Source of the DNA: Salvelinus alpinus
Lineage: Eukaryota; Chordata; Actinopteri; Salmoniformes; Salmonidae
Direction of reading: 5' to 3'
DNA: 64,000 nt
NCBI RefSeq assembly: GCF_045679555.1
Contig: NC_092093.1
Location: 67,043,214 to 67,107,213 of the forward strand
Of the stretch, positions 10,955 through 42,654 are shown one piece after another. The position numbers were made by a program, and so were the translations under genes. Positions within the stretch are counted from its first letter, which is position 1. Each line of letters starts with the position of its first letter. The notes beneath the pieces are model-generated. The model was not told where the DNA came from and did no database searches. It saw only the letters and a list, made by a program, of their open reading frames with translations.

Positions 10955-12590
10955 AGATGGCGGCAAGCATGTTTTTTCTTCTTCTCTCTGATCAGTGTTT
11001 TTAGCTGACAAGGTTTTCGTGGATTTTTTGGCTCCATTTAGCTTTGTTTCGTCTGGCTATGAACACATTGGACAGTTTTTTAAGGAGACATACAAGACTT
11101 TGATATACCCGGGCACCCTACTTATCCGAGCAGACACCTGCCTACTGCTGTTTTCATCCTTCCACTTGACATTGTGCCTTTGGATGTTTTTGGACTACTG
11201 CCAAACTTATTCTCCACTTGGTTTTAGCCTACCTGGATAGATCGTTTTTTTAATCTCCCGCGGCCCGATGTAGCGCTTGCCTCCCTCCCGGCTTCCGCAG
11301 GCCTGTACTGGAAACTACCTCCCCTCCATGGTGCTTCTCTCCTGGCTATCATACTGGTAACACAGCCTCTATTGCGTTGCTGTTTTGATGGGCCCCAGCA
11401 TTTAAACGCATTGAGTAAGTCTCTCCTTGCTGTTGTTATGCTGGCTAGTTTTGTGCCTTAGTTGTGTCTATTGTGGGTCCTAGTGCTGGCTGGGTTCTAG
11501 TCTATGGTAGGGTTCTGGCTTGCTGCCTGTAACTGTGGTGATCCGATAAACTGTGTGATTCAGTCTAACTATCACACTGTGTGGATTGATTGACTTTTAG
11601 CTGATTCCTCACCAACCTATTTTATTTGTGTGGATTTGAACTGACTTTTCGCCATATGGGGAAAATGACTTTTTCCAGATTGGGGGCTACCACCTTCAGA
11701 GACCACAGTGATTGTTTCATCAAACCTATTTTGCGGCCTCAGGCCCTACGGTGCTAACCTTGGAAAAGTCATTTCAACTTCTACTCCTTCCTCCATTACT
11801 AATAGGGATAAACGAAATGGCGCAGTTCTATGCAATCTTATAGCCATACCAACTATATCAACCATCAGACAAGACCTGCTACTGAACGTAGCTTGTTTGA
11901 GTTGGAGACTCCATGTGACTTAAAAAATCGTAAAAGACATACTTCCTAAACTGGATTATATTAAGATCTGGGCTATGCCGATGAATCCGGACATTCTGGT
12001 ATCGACTGAAACTTGGATCTCTAGGGACATTTTGGACATTTTTAATATTAATATTGAGGGTTATATTGTGTTCAGAGCTGCCAGACAGGGTAGAAGTGGT
12101 GGAGTGGTCATTCTACTTTCCCTTTCTCTCTTTACTGGAATCCATTTCCCATGCCCAAAGATTTTAGCTTCTATGTTTAAGTCTTTGTCTGGGGAAAAAT
12201 GTAACCATAAATGTTAAAGGGGTCTACCGTGTTCCCTCGGCTAACCATTGTGCAATCGGGAAGTTAACTAGTTTGTTGTCTTCTTTTATTGAATCAGAAG
12301 TTATTATCCTGGGTGACCTCAATTATGATTGGGAAATGCAGGCTTCAGACAATTTAAAAGACATATGTAATGATCTTCACCTAACCCAGCTGGTGACTAA
12401 GCCTACACACTAAAGTCAACTCTGATTGATCTTATTTTAACGAACACACCAGAGAAATATGTTTCTACTGGTGTCTTCACCCAAGATATTAGTGACCATT
12501 GCCCAGTTGTTTGTGCTAGAGATGTGAGAATACAAAAATCTAAGCCTCGTGTCATCACAAATAGGAACTTTTAAAAACTTCAGTGAACAG
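10955..12590 (+). pseudogene. Non-LTR retrotransposon fragment with endonuclease domain
   Basis: Starts near TTTCAAGATGGCGGCAAGC, a typical LINE 5' end. Around 11970-12590 it encodes broken pieces of an apurinic-type endonuclease: ILVSTETWI (the catalytic Glu block), RSGGVVILL, then in another frame GVYRVPS and IILGDLNYDW (the GDLN block), and later degraded SDH-like sequence (ISDHCPVVC-type, frameshifted). Reverse transcriptase is missing. Frameshifts and stops show it is dead. Confidence 0.75.
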
Positions 12591-12694
12591 GCCTTTTTTT
12601 ACATGATCTTTATTTTAGTGACCTGGATTGTATTTCAGCTATCCCTTAACCTGATTGAGCTTTGAGCCTTTTTGCAGATGTCTTCAATACTATT

Positions 12695-12855
12695 GTGGGT
12701 AATCATGCTTAATATATTTTGATTTGTTTAACACTTTTTTTGGTTACTACATGATTCCATATGTGTTATTTCATAGTTTTGATGTCTTCACTGTTATTCT
12801 ACAATGTAGAAAATAGTAAAAATAAACCCTTGAATGAGCAGGTTTTGACTGGTAC
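12695..12855. mobile_element. Tc1-like element terminal fragment
   Basis: Ends with AAACCCTTGAATGAGCAGG, then TTTTGACTGGTACTGTATAT, which I recall as the terminal part of a common fish Tc1 family. Only one end is present. Confidence 0.5.
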
Positions 12856-12867
12856 TGTATATATATA

Positions 12868-12994
12868 TCAGTGGAGGCTGCTGAGGGGAGAACGGCTCAT
12901 AATAATGGCTGGAATGGAGTAAATAAATTGGTATCAAAAACATGGTTTTCATTATTATAAGCCATTCTCCCCTCAGCATTCTCCACTGATATAT
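12868..12994. mobile_element. Short palindromic MITE
   Basis: ATATATATCAGTGGAGGCTG at the left matches the reverse complement of the right end (CATTCTCCACTGATATATAT), with GGGGAGAACGGCTC facing GCCATTCTCCCC inside. A relative occurs at 37742-37900. Confidence 0.8.
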
Positions 12995-13433
12995 ATGTGT
13001 ATATGTGTTGTATAATGTGTATATTTATGTTGTATTATGCAGGGCGCATTTCAAAAAGAGTCTTAGGTCTCAATAGATCTTTCCTGTTAAAATAAAGGTA
13101 AAAAAAAAGAAGATATTTGTAGTAAGAGGAAGGATAGATATCTCCCTCTAGTGGCTGTTCCCCATCTCATCAGTGTTTCCATTGACTTTACTGTGATAAT
13201 ATTACAGTGAAGCCGTATGATGAGGATCACGTACTCTGCCATAGTAAAAATCTCTTCACAATCAATAACACGCTCACACCAGCTAAACCATAAAGAGTTC
13301 AGTGGTGATGGAGAAGCTTGTGTAGTTTAGAAACAAGTTAAAGCATCAGAAGGGAAACAGAAACGTGTCAAATAGAACTGTACTGTGTAGATCAAATGGA
13401 TGCGGTTCCAGCTGGGAATACTTAGAGGCTTGC
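12995..13433. other. Unassigned intron sequence
   Basis: Nothing recognised apart from a repeat edge near 13030-13100 (GCGCATTTCAAAAAGAGTC). Confidence 0.4.
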
Positions 13434-13504
13434 ATCCCAAATGGCACCCTTTTCCCTATATAGCGCACTACTTGGACCCTGGTTAAAAGTAGTGCACTAA
13501 ATAG

Positions 13505-13694
13505 TGGAGGCAGGTAGCCTAGTGGTTAGAGCGTTGGGCCGGTAACCGAAAGGTTGCTAGATCGAATCCCCAAGCTGACACTGTAAAAATCTGTCATTCT
13601 GCCTCTGAACAAGGCAGTTAACCCACTGTTCCTAGGCCGTCATTGTAAATAAGAGTGTGTTCTTAACTGACTTGCCTAGTTAAATAAAATAAAA
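13505..13694 (+). mobile_element. tRNA-derived SINE
   Basis: TAGCCTAGTGGTTAGAGCG is a good A box and GGTTGCTAGATCGAATCC a B box. The 3' tail GACTTGCCTAGTTAAATAAA is shared with the SINE at 38604. The overall layout is that of a salmonid tRNA-derived SINE; the family name is not certain. Confidence 0.8.
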
Positions 13695-13987
13695 TATTTT
13701 TCAAATGTGGTTGCATTTTGGACGCAGCCAGACTCTACCTGTCTGTTTGTAGCTCCATCCACGCTCGACAGAAGGAACACTGAGTCTATCGTCCACTATA
13801 CTGAAAATAATCATGGATTGTATATTCTGGGAGTGTGAAAATATTTGCTTACTGGTTTATATGTCCAAACGTCCCAAGCTGAGAATAAATCATCTATTTT
13901 GGTTTAGGGCCACTCCTATAGGGTAGAGGAGTTTATTGTTTTAATGTTGTTTTAACGTTGATTTAACATGTCTGACTGTTCCTCCAG

Positions 13988-33825
<19,838 letters not shown>

Positions 33826-34178
33826 GGTCTTGCAGGGGTTAACAGGATGAAGGGTTAATAGAGGTTTTAATTAACACAGATTAATAGTGCCGTGAAGGAG
33901 CTTCATCTGTCACGGGAGCTACGGCGATTGATTGACAGGCCAGTCTCGCCTACAAGTCACTGTGGGTGCCAATCGTAGATCTCCACATACAGAGATTCTG
34001 AGATTTGCATATCTAAAACATGATCATGATCAACTCTTGTTCTGCCTTAATGTGATTGTGGGGGAATAGCAGTCTACTAGCAGTCTACTGTATTATGGTA
34101 TGAAGATCAGGTAGAACAAGTGTTGTCTGCTGGACTACAGATGACGCTAACAAAATGGGGTATCGTGTTGTTCGATTC

Positions 34179-34249
34179 AATAAAATTGAGTAATTTACAA
34201 CTAAAATGACATACACTGCCTTAATATGCTCATAAGATATGTAAATAAA
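34179..34249 (+). terminator. acad11: acad11 poly(A) signals
   Basis: AATAAA at 34179-34184 and again at 34244-34249, 354 and 419 bases past the stop. Both suit a normal vertebrate 3' end. Confidence 0.7.
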
Positions 34250-34815
34250 GATTTGGATATGTGGTAAATCGCATCATTTTTTGAATTCATCATGATTATC
34301 GCAAGGACTCCTTCATATGCATGTTTCGCAACACAAACGTTTATGTATTTACAATTACCTTGTGGCTATAATGCCAGAGATTGACTGAAACACCTCCTGC
34401 TGAGACTGAGGTAGTTTTAATATGGACACCTTAGACTTGGACCTCACCTTGGATCCTTGCCCTGGAGTCACCAAGCCCTTGTTCTGACAGTACGTTCACA
34501 CAGTAGCTTTGCTGGGCATTCAAGACTTATCTTCTGTGCAAAAACACTCAAACCATCTCCATTAATTATGTCATGAGCTTCCTAGTGCTGGTGAAATGAA
34601 TAAAAAAATTAAGTGTTTTTTTCTTTCCACCAAATTAAGGTGGACTTTTAGAACAGATGGCTTACACAGTCTTACATCTTGAGGATTTTTTCCCCCCGCT
34701 AGCAACTGGTCCAATGCCCATAAATGTTACAGAATAGTCACCCTCTCAGCACAAAGGTTTGCCTGCTAGTTTAGACTCTTCCCCTGATCCTCCTTGCCTT
34801 GGGGATTCACTTTCT

Positions 34816-34931
34816 GCAGCCCAAACGGCACCCTCTTCCTTACATACCGCACTACTTTTGATCAGGACCCATAGTGCTCTGGTCAAAGGTAGTGCACTAT
34901 GTAGGGAATAGGGTGCCATTTGGGGATCTGA
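34816..34931. repeat. 110-bp palindromic repeat copy
   Basis: GCCCAAACGGCACCCTCTTCC at the left mirrors GGGAATAGGGTGCCATTTGG at the right around AAGGTAGTGCACTATG. Confidence 0.9.
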
Positions 34932-35640
34932 CATCTGTAATTGAATCAGTGACATTTACCCCACTAATCCACAATTTCTGAATAACTTCTGGCAGTTTCT
35001 CAGATCCCGTTGTGTGGGAATTCAAGGTGTTGCACTGGGCAACAGGGAGGGAGAATTGGGATTTATTGGACTAATGGAACAGCCTGTTTTTTGGGAATAG
35101 TGAAATGTACTAGTCCATTTGTCAAGGTGAAGCCCAACTCTGTCATAGACTAAACTGGAAAATAACAAACCTCTGTAGCCTTATCAATCAAATGTATTTA
35201 TAAAGCCCTTTTTACATCAGCCGATGTCACAAAGCGCTGTACAAACAGCAAGCAATGCAGATGTAGAAGATGGGGCAAGCGCTCATGAAGTGTCCTCCTA
35301 CATTTTGACTTCATTTGAATCTGATATATGCGCAGAATTACCAAAGAATCACCTTTTTAAAAATACAATTCTGTAAAAAAAATTTTTTTTTAAGTGTAAA
35401 TCAACAGATCATAAAAGACAATATTAAAGGGGATTTCAAAGATACTGTATACTTGTCCTCAGCAATGTGTTTCCATTATACGTATATATTATAACATTTT
35501 AAAATAATACATGTAAAACCAATATGTTTACAAAGAGAATATATAAAGTACAGTTCATGAACTATTAAAGCAGTAGCGCTTCAGCAAATCACTTGTTTAA
35601 TTAAATGTTTTTAGGAACAAACAATCCTGTTTTGCACTGC
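34932..35640. other. Intergenic sequence with one repeat fragment
   Basis: 35180-35290 (AATGTATTTATAAAGCCC, AGCAAGCAATGCAGATGTAG) is related to the element at 53200. The rest is AT-rich and unassigned. Confidence 0.55.
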
Positions 35641-37191
35641 ATACGCCTTCCCCTAGATGTCAGTAAGCAGTGAGAATTGGAATGGGGTGTCTAGGTATAT
35701 CTGAGGCCGAACAAGAGGTCTTGGAACCGGGGGTGCAATCTTTTCTACGTTCGTCATGACGCGAGACAGACCTCAGGATTGCGGTCTGAAAAGCTGTTGT
35801 TATAGGCGCTAGATATACCCGGCTCTGATTTTATTCGATATACGTGTTAAAAACATCATAATGTAGTTATTTTAAACCGAGTTATATCAGTTTATATCAG
35901 TATATTGCGATTTTTGGGATTTTCTTTGTTCTGCGTTATGCTGAGTTGGACACATCTGCACCATATGGCTAATGTTTGCTGCTAATTCCAAAGTTGAAGA
36001 CGACAATCTACAACCGAGCAACGATTATCCTGGACAAAGGACAACTTGTACAACATTCTAATGGAAGCTCATCAAATAGTAGGAACAATTTATGATGTTA
36101 ATTCGTATATCTGTCGAAATTGTTCAGACTAATATTCCGCCATTAATTTCGGTGCGGTCTCGCTTTAACGCACGCTGTATGTCGTAGTAACGTTAGTTTT
36201 AAAAATCTAAGACAGCGGTTGCATTAAGAACTAATGTATCTTTCATTTGCTGTCCAACCTGTATTTTTTAATCAAGTTTATGATTAGTTATTGATTAGAT
36301 TAGGTGCCTCTCCCAAGATTTCTCCCACATTTTGTTTGCATTTTGGCTACTATTCATATTGTATAACCACGATTTGTGCCGCTAAATATGCACATTTTCA
36401 AACAAACCATATATGTATTGTGTAATTTGATGTTATAGGACTGTCATCTGAAGAAGTTTGAGAAGGTTAGTGAAAAAATGTATATCTTTTGCTGGTTTAT
36501 TCGTTATCGCTATTGTTGGCTTGAATCAATGCTGTTGTGTGGTTGGCTATTGTAGTAAGCTAATATAATGCTATATTGTGTTTTCGCTGTAAAACACTTA
36601 AAAAATCAGAAATATTGTCTGGATTCACAAGATCTTTGTCTTTCATTTGCTGTACACTGTGTATTTTTCATAAATGTTTTATGATGAGTATTTAGGTAAT
36701 TCACGTTGCTCTCTGTAGTTATTCTAGTTGCTTTGGTGAGAGTTGTGATGGTGGCTGCAATGTAAAACTATGATTTATACCTGAAATATGCAAATTTTTC
36801 TAACAAAACATATGCTATACAATAAATATGTTATCAGACTGTCATCTGATGAAGTTGTTTCTTGGTTAGTGACTATTTATATCTTTATTTGGTCGAATTT
36901 GTGATAGCTACCTATGCAGTAAAAAAATGGTGGGAAAAGAAAGTTGTGTCTTTTGCTATCGTGGTTAGCTAATAGAAATACATATTGTGTCTTCCCTGTA
37001 AAACATTTTAAAAATCAGAAATGATGGCTGGATTCACAAGATGTGTATCTTTCATCTGGTGTCTTGGACTTGTGATTTCATGATATTTAGATGCTAGTAT
37101 TTACTTGTGGCGCTATGCTAGGCTATGCTAGTCAGCTTTTTTACTGATGAGGGTGCTCCCGGATCCGGGATGGTGACTCGTGAGAAGTTAA
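35641..37191. repeat. Long dispersed repeat with internal tandem structure
   Basis: AT-rich, with a diverged unit of about 400 bp repeated about three times: TAAAACACTTAAAAAATCAG (36592), TAAAACATTTTAAAAATCAG (37000) and TGTCATCTGAAGAAGTT (36442), TGTCATCTGATGAAGTTG (36841). The end CCCGGATCCGGGATGG...GAGAAGTTAA is a repeat border I recall from salmonid DNA. It appears to abut or cut the candidate exon at 37192. Confidence 0.6.
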
Positions 37192-37309
37192 TGGGAGGGG
37201 GGATTGTGTGGGGTTCGGCGTATTTTCCCATTAAGGAATATGCTCCGGGTCGTCCTCTTGGCTTCACCTTCTTCCTCTCATTCTGCACCTGCCTCCGTAC
37301 TCTGGTTAC
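37192..37309 (-). CDS. Candidate exon 3 of an unrecognised - strand gene
   Basis: TTCTTCCAG precedes on the - strand. The open frame holds VTRVRRQVQNERKKVKPRGR and then GAYSLMGKYAEPHTIPPP. It follows the two upstream candidate exons in phase 0. Its end runs into the repeat at 37191 (TTAAC...), with no clear splice donor, so the exon may be truncated. The basic composition is low-complexity; I do not recognise the family. Confidence 0.5.
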
Positions 37310-37569
37310 CTGGAAGAACAATGACATGACGTAAGACTTCAATGACACAAGGTTGAATGCAGGTCGACCGAGCATTGCTAAGATAGCCTCTCAGAGACTT
37401 GGGCAACTCTTGCTTAGACTGAGGCTGTCCTAATATGGACACCGTACATGTACTGTGTCATGTCATCAGTACGTTTGAGGATCTCACGAAACAAACAGTT
37501 CTGATATTAACATAAGGACCGGTATCATATGATGGTCTGATCCTGTGTTGTCGTGGCAATGTTGTGTAC

Positions 37570-37683
37570 CTGTAGGGAGGCACTGGGGTTGTTGTTGCGG
37601 AGGAGAGAGAAGGATCCCACTCTGGATTTATACTTGTTCTTCTTGGTCCCCGACTGGCCTAGGTGTCTCCTGGCCCGCTCTGT
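37570..37683 (-). CDS. Candidate exon 2 of an unrecognised - strand gene
   Basis: Exactly 38 codons between GTTCCTCCAG and a CAG/GTACAC donor. Contains TERARRHLGQSGTKKNKYKS and SFSLLRNNNPSASLQ. Phase agrees with the neighbours. Confidence 0.55.
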
Positions 37684-37741
37684 CTGGAGGAACAACATTC
37701 CCGTGGGATCATTTAGAAACTAGAAGGGGCAACTGTATGTT

Positions 37742-37900
37742 ACACAGGAGGCTGGTGAAGGGAAGACGGCTCATAATAAAGACTGGAATGGAAAAATGTA
37801 AAGTATCAAAATAATGGAAACTGTGTTTGATGCGGTTCCATTTATTCCACCCCAGGCATTACAATGAGCCCCTCCTATTTACAATGACACCAGCCATCAC
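37742..37900. repeat. Palindromic MITE relative
   Basis: ACAGGAGGCTGGTGAAGGG and AAGACGGCTCATAATAA face CATTACAATGAGCCCC and GACACCAGCC. Same family as 12868-12994. Confidence 0.7.
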
Positions 37901-38102
37901 TGGTGTGTTAGCACACCAAGTGCTTCACGAAAGCAACGCAGGATTCTTTTAAAACTCCAGTGCACCTTCGCATTCTTGCTTACTCCACTGTTTCTAAGGG
38001 GTCGCAAAAATGACAACACAACAGCCCCATTGGATCATTTGAGACTCCTCCCTCCCGTCTTCATCTATCTTCCCCTCCCTCCTTCCCTTTCTCCGGTCTT
38101 AC

Positions 38103-38219
38103 CTGAACTTTGATGAGTGTGTTGGGGAAGCCCTTGGCTGAGAAGGACCCAGGAAGCAGGGAGTTCCTCCCCAACTGTCTCTTCTGTCTGACCGATGGCA
38201 AGTCGTAATCCGGCCTAAT
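38103..38219 (-). CDS. Candidate exon 1 (of those visible) of an unrecognised - strand gene
   Basis: 39 codons between TGTCTTAAAAG and a strong CAG/GTAAGA donor. Contains IRPDYDLPSVRQKRQLGRNS and SFSAKGFPNTLIKVQ. Being phase-0 at both ends like the next two, the three form one continuous frame. Family not recognised; upstream exons not found. Confidence 0.55.
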
Positions 38220-38309
38220 CTTTTAAGACATACATGAGGCATTCATTACATTCTTGATGAACACGGAGCAATTTTAGAGGGCTGAAAAAGCATAATATGC
38301 ATGCCACTG

Positions 38310-39589
38310 CCCTTACAGAAAAACAACTCGGAATTTCACGTGGTAATGTGACCGCATGTGAAGTTAATGTGCTAACGTGACATGTAAAAGCAAAACGTGC
38401 GACACGTGATAACACGAAACTACGCGTGTGAAAACATGATCTTGTGAAATAAATGTGACAACATGGTTTTTCACGTCTTTATTCCACGTCAATTCCACAT
38501 GAGAGTTTGATTTTTACATGTGAGCATTTCTGCTCAACTTGTGAACTCAGCGAAATGCGATTTTTGCACGTGTAACTGCAAATTATACGTGTTTTATATG
38601 TAAGGGCTCCCGAGTGGCGCAGCAGTCTAAGGCACTGCATCTCAGTGCTAGAGGCATCACTACAGACCCTGGATTCCGGGCTGTATCACAACCGGCAGTG
38701 ATCGGGAGTCCCATAGGGCGGCGCATAATTGTTCCAGCGTCGTCCGAGTTAGGGGAGCGTTTGGCCGGGGTAGACCGTCATTGTAAAATAGGAATTTGTC
38801 CTGAACTGACTTGCCTAGTTAAATAATACAAGTAAATGTGGGTTTTTAAGGTAAGTGGTACGCTGTTCAGCTAAAATAGTGTAAAAAATCTTTAATTAAT
38901 AACAATATGATTACATTTGACATGATCACTTAGTGCTGACTTTTCAATATGACCCCACCTGGGACTTGAACTCACAACCTCTGGAGCTGGGATACGCTGA
39001 GCTCTCTGCTGCGCCACAGTCTAGCATTCCTCTGCACACGCATTACCAATAATACATCTCTGCACTTAGCAAAAGAGTGCCATCTGCACTTCTATTTTAG
39101 TTATCAGTTAATCGGACTATTCTGTCATTGATTTCAATTACTTATTTCAGCTATTTAAAGGTTTTCTGAATAGTTGTCTACTGTTTGTGGGGGATATTAT
39201 TCTGTTTTAATGTTATTCCTGCATTACTATGATAACTATAATGTTTTTTCTTGAGTGTATTTTTAACAAAGCTGAGGTTTTACTTAAGTCCAAAGTGCAG
39301 AAATACAGGTGAAATGAGTCATTGACACAGATATGGCGGCATAGCAGGAAGATCGGAATGCCATGAAACTAGAGGTTGTGGTCCATATATGTCAAAGTGT
39401 GTAAAATATGTAAATTGCAAACCCTACGTTAAAAGCACTGTTTGTGTGTGTATCCTAATTACACTTTTTTTGTTTGCAGCATCTGTGAAATATCATGTGA
39501 AAAATATTCACGTGGAAATTTCACATGTGAAACTTCATGTGCAAAACGTGGAAATTTCACATGTGAAATCGTGGTTTTTCCGTAAGGGT
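38310..39589. mobile_element. Foldback element rich in CACATGTG palindromes (copy 1)
   Basis: Ends CCCTTACAGAAAAAC and its inverse GTTTTTCCGTAAGGG. Both arms hold many CACGTGTGAA/CACATGTGAA-like words. Two tRNA-like segments point outward: - strand 38951-39022 (TGGCGCAGCAGAGAGC, GAGTTCAAGTCCC) and + strand 39333-39395 (TGGCGGCATAGCAGGAAG, GAGGTTGTGGTCC). A SINE sits in the left arm. An inverted second copy is at 61060-63700. Confidence 0.7.
38604..38829 (+). mobile_element. tRNA-derived SINE inserted in the foldback element
   Basis: Starts GGGCTCCCGAGTGGCGCAGC (A box) and has a degraded B box near 38670; the 3' end GACTTGCCTAGTTAAATAA is shared with the SINE at 13505. Confidence 0.85.
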
Positions 39590-39882
39590 GTGGCTTCAGC
39601 AATACAGTAGTGTTGTATAACTATGTACAGTTACAGTAGACTAATTGGTTGTATTGTATTACAGTTGTTGGTAGTCTTTATATAAATGCTTACACCAAGT
39701 GCAGAGAATGCCCCAAGTTTTCCTCGCTGTTGGGCACAAGAAAGATATTCCATTAAAATCATTAATGCAGTTTGGGAAAAATGAAATGCCTTCCGCAAAT
39801 GTAATTGTATTAAGTGCAGCCAAAGACATCTGCCTAGAGTCAGAGCATCAGGCAGATGTCTTATCCATTGAATCCACATGCA

Positions 39883-40048
<166 letters not shown>

Positions 40049-40539
40049 AATGAATTTGGTGAATTGATATTTAATATTAATAGTCAATATCTTAGGACAA
40101 CAAGCATTTTAGTTGCATTGATCTTAGTGTCTAATTGGAATCAAATGCCTCCTGGGAAGTTATCATTACACAGCCATATGTCATGCATACACCAACCCAG
40201 AGTGGGAAGTAATCCAGTACAAGGTGGGATCCCTCTGTGATAGAGAACAGACTGTGGTAGGATGTCTTTGTGGAGAGGGAGGCTCATATACCTGTGGCTG
40301 TTTCTGGTTCTGGGTCTTTCTTGCAGCAGATGGCTCTAGGCGCGCAAGCCCTTCTTTCTGTGAGAAGAGCGTTTTACCACGTGAAAAAAAATAATTCTTT
40401 ATTCCACATATGTAATAACACCCCAACCCAACTCATATGCAATGACAACATTTTTATATTACCACATGTTTGTACGTCGTTACATTGTTATTACACAGGT
40501 ATAACAGTAACTTAAAGTAAATAAATAAAAAACCATATC

Positions 40540-41340
40540 CTGTCAGGATGAATGTGGTAAAACAGTGACCATATTGTTGGAGTTAGGAGTAAGTTTCACT
40601 AGAACAAAGTTTTGTATTTCCCCTTTCACGGTGTACATCCTCTCCATTGACATATCGCTCCCTGAGGTCACTTCTGCTGAGACAGAAACAACTACTGCTG
40701 AGACTGATATGGTGTCCAATATGGACATAAGCCTTGTACACCCCACAATCCAGTGCAGGTGGAGTGCTCTTCAGGGTCACATATCCCTCAATACATGGAC
40801 TCGCCCTGTTCTTTTTTTTATTTCGTTATTATGAAAACTTTCCGGGTAGTCCATTTTATCCTGTGCTAGTTGTTGGCGAGCACCGGCAAATACCCCTGTA
40901 ATATATTCTGTTCCGTTATCCACATTCACTGTGACCTTGGTGGAAAAAGGCACAGGCAAATAAACTCGTTGAATTCAAAAGAGTTTTCTTCAGTCATGCT
41001 GCCCAGGGCAAAAGAGAGCCCAACCACATCTGAAGTTTATAATTGCACACACTGTAATAGTGTAATTACACACAAAACACATGAAACCTTCCACACGGAA
41101 AATACATCTCGACTCAAAAGTCTTTCATGTTGTGGGTGACAATCCTCATTTGAAATACTGCATCTGCTGGATCTATTGGCCAGATGAGGAGGATTCCGTT
41201 GGACAGAGCATGGCGAATGTCCACAAAGAATGTCAACCGCAAATATGGCAGCTCAAATAGCTCTGTGGCCACACGAAAGGTCTACAGAGAGTTTGTTCCA
41301 TCAAGGTTATTCTTGGGTGCATTTGGTAATAGTACGACTG
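40540..41340 (-). other. Possible exons or pseudo-exons of an unrecognised gene
   Basis: On the - strand three protein-like pieces. Near 41288-41125: after CTCTCTGTAG, a frame with TFRVATELFELPYLRLTFF and SNGILLIWPIDPADAV, ending in a stop without a donor. 40935-40777: VTVNVDNGTEYITGVFAGAR. 40780-40543: GYVTLKSTPPALDCGVYKAY in one frame, continuing as hydrophobic VSAVVVSVSAEVTSG in another. The frame breaks suggest decay. I do not know the family. Confidence 0.35.
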
Positions 41341-41712
41341 GAGACTAGGTTACAATGAGACTTTGTTTTCAGGTTACTGGAATGTGTAACTCTGTTTAAC
41401 TCCATGCAAGTGTTCCACTCAAAATATCACATCCTCGACCACTATACATGCACACATACTGGCTTTCTTTGGCTTCTGAGCTAATGTTGTTACTGCAGTG
41501 TCTGGGGAAGTGTCTCGAATAGCTTGTAAAAAGCCATTTCATCGTGTTTCATCATGAAAATAATTAAATACATAATAAAATCTGTACAAAAAAAACCCTC
41601 ACCCCGGATCTCTCTTTCCGGCACCAACACTTTTCAACTCCATCTACCTGATCAAAGGAGCTCATCCCCAAAACAGAACAACCTGAAGTCCCGATCCCTT
41701 ACCTTTCCTCCG

Positions 41713-41853
41713 GTGGTCTGCCCGCTGACACAGTTCTTCCCCTGTGATGTCCCAGTACAGTCTGCACCATGTGTGAGCTGGGGCAAGCTGCCCTGCAGAC
41801 AGAGAAAAGTTAGGAACACCCAAAGAGCAGCCTCCATGATGATCCAGGCACTG
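41713..41853 (-). CDS. Candidate first exon of a secreted protein
   Basis: From the second Met the frame reads MEAALWVFLTFLCLQGSLPQ, a good signal peptide, then two cysteines (ADCTG, KNCVSG) and a GGAAAG/GTAAGG donor at the exon end. A TATA box (GGGTATAAAGCAGG) lies about 30-40 bases before the first ATG, so the 5' UTR would be very short. Its phase-0 end would fit the 41288 piece. The family is not recognised. Confidence 0.5.
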
Positions 41854-41875
41854 GGGCCCAGCCCCGTCAGCACCC

Positions 41876-41888
41876 TGCTTTATACCCT
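41876..41888 (-). promoter_or_regulatory. TATA box of the candidate secreted-protein gene
   Basis: GGGTATAAAGCAG on the - strand, in a GC-rich setting unlike the AT-rich surroundings, at promoter distance from a signal-peptide ATG. Confidence 0.5.
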
Positions 41889-42654
41889 CCCCTCCTTACG
41901 TAATGACGACCAGATGCAGAGGAGCAGAGAAACGGGGGCCATGCCAGCTTCACACAGACAAACAGCATTGCACAACATCGCAACCCAGCGCTCTCAATGC
42001 CAGCCAAAACACATCAGTCATCTGAAGGTCCTCCCTTAGTAACCGCTCCCACCACCCCCGCACCAGCCCGGGACAGCGAATGAAATCCATTTTCCCTAAT
42101 GCTTGTACCTTAACTGCTGCGAGAGAGAGAGAGAGTGTCAAACCTCTGTTGACAACACTTGACAGATTGGTGGCTCTCTTTTCAGAATATACTGGAAAAG
42201 AGCAGTAGGTTTGAGTTTGTTCCTTGGTTCACTAAAGAGGCATCGATCTTTTAACTGGGATCACACTGCTCTACCTCACCCGAATGAAATAAATGTCTTT
42301 AAATATTTTCATGGTAGAATCTTTTTTTTTTTACTAAATATTATCCCAGACTGCCCCTTTAAACCCTTTCTGTTGGCTTGGAGCTTCTGGTTGTGCTGAG
42401 GGCATGTGTAGTCCACCCATATAGTATTTCATTTCCAGAAGTACATCAATCAATGTAAGGGTTTGTCTACAGTAAGTCAAAATGGACAGTTGTAAGGAAA
42501 CTGCAGTGCTTGTACATTTGTGAAGACATTTTTTATGCTGGTGTGTTTTTGTACGATTCGATTTCGTCCGACATTTTGTTTGTTTTTCACAAATTGGCAA
42601 GCACATCCATATGCTGTGCTTATCCAAGTAGAGTGAATGAATGTAACATGCTGA

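Noticed and set aside
10757-11008. 83-codon frame as an acad11 or other exon
   Set aside because: No similarity to the acad11 protein and no paired splice sites; it overlaps the LINE start.
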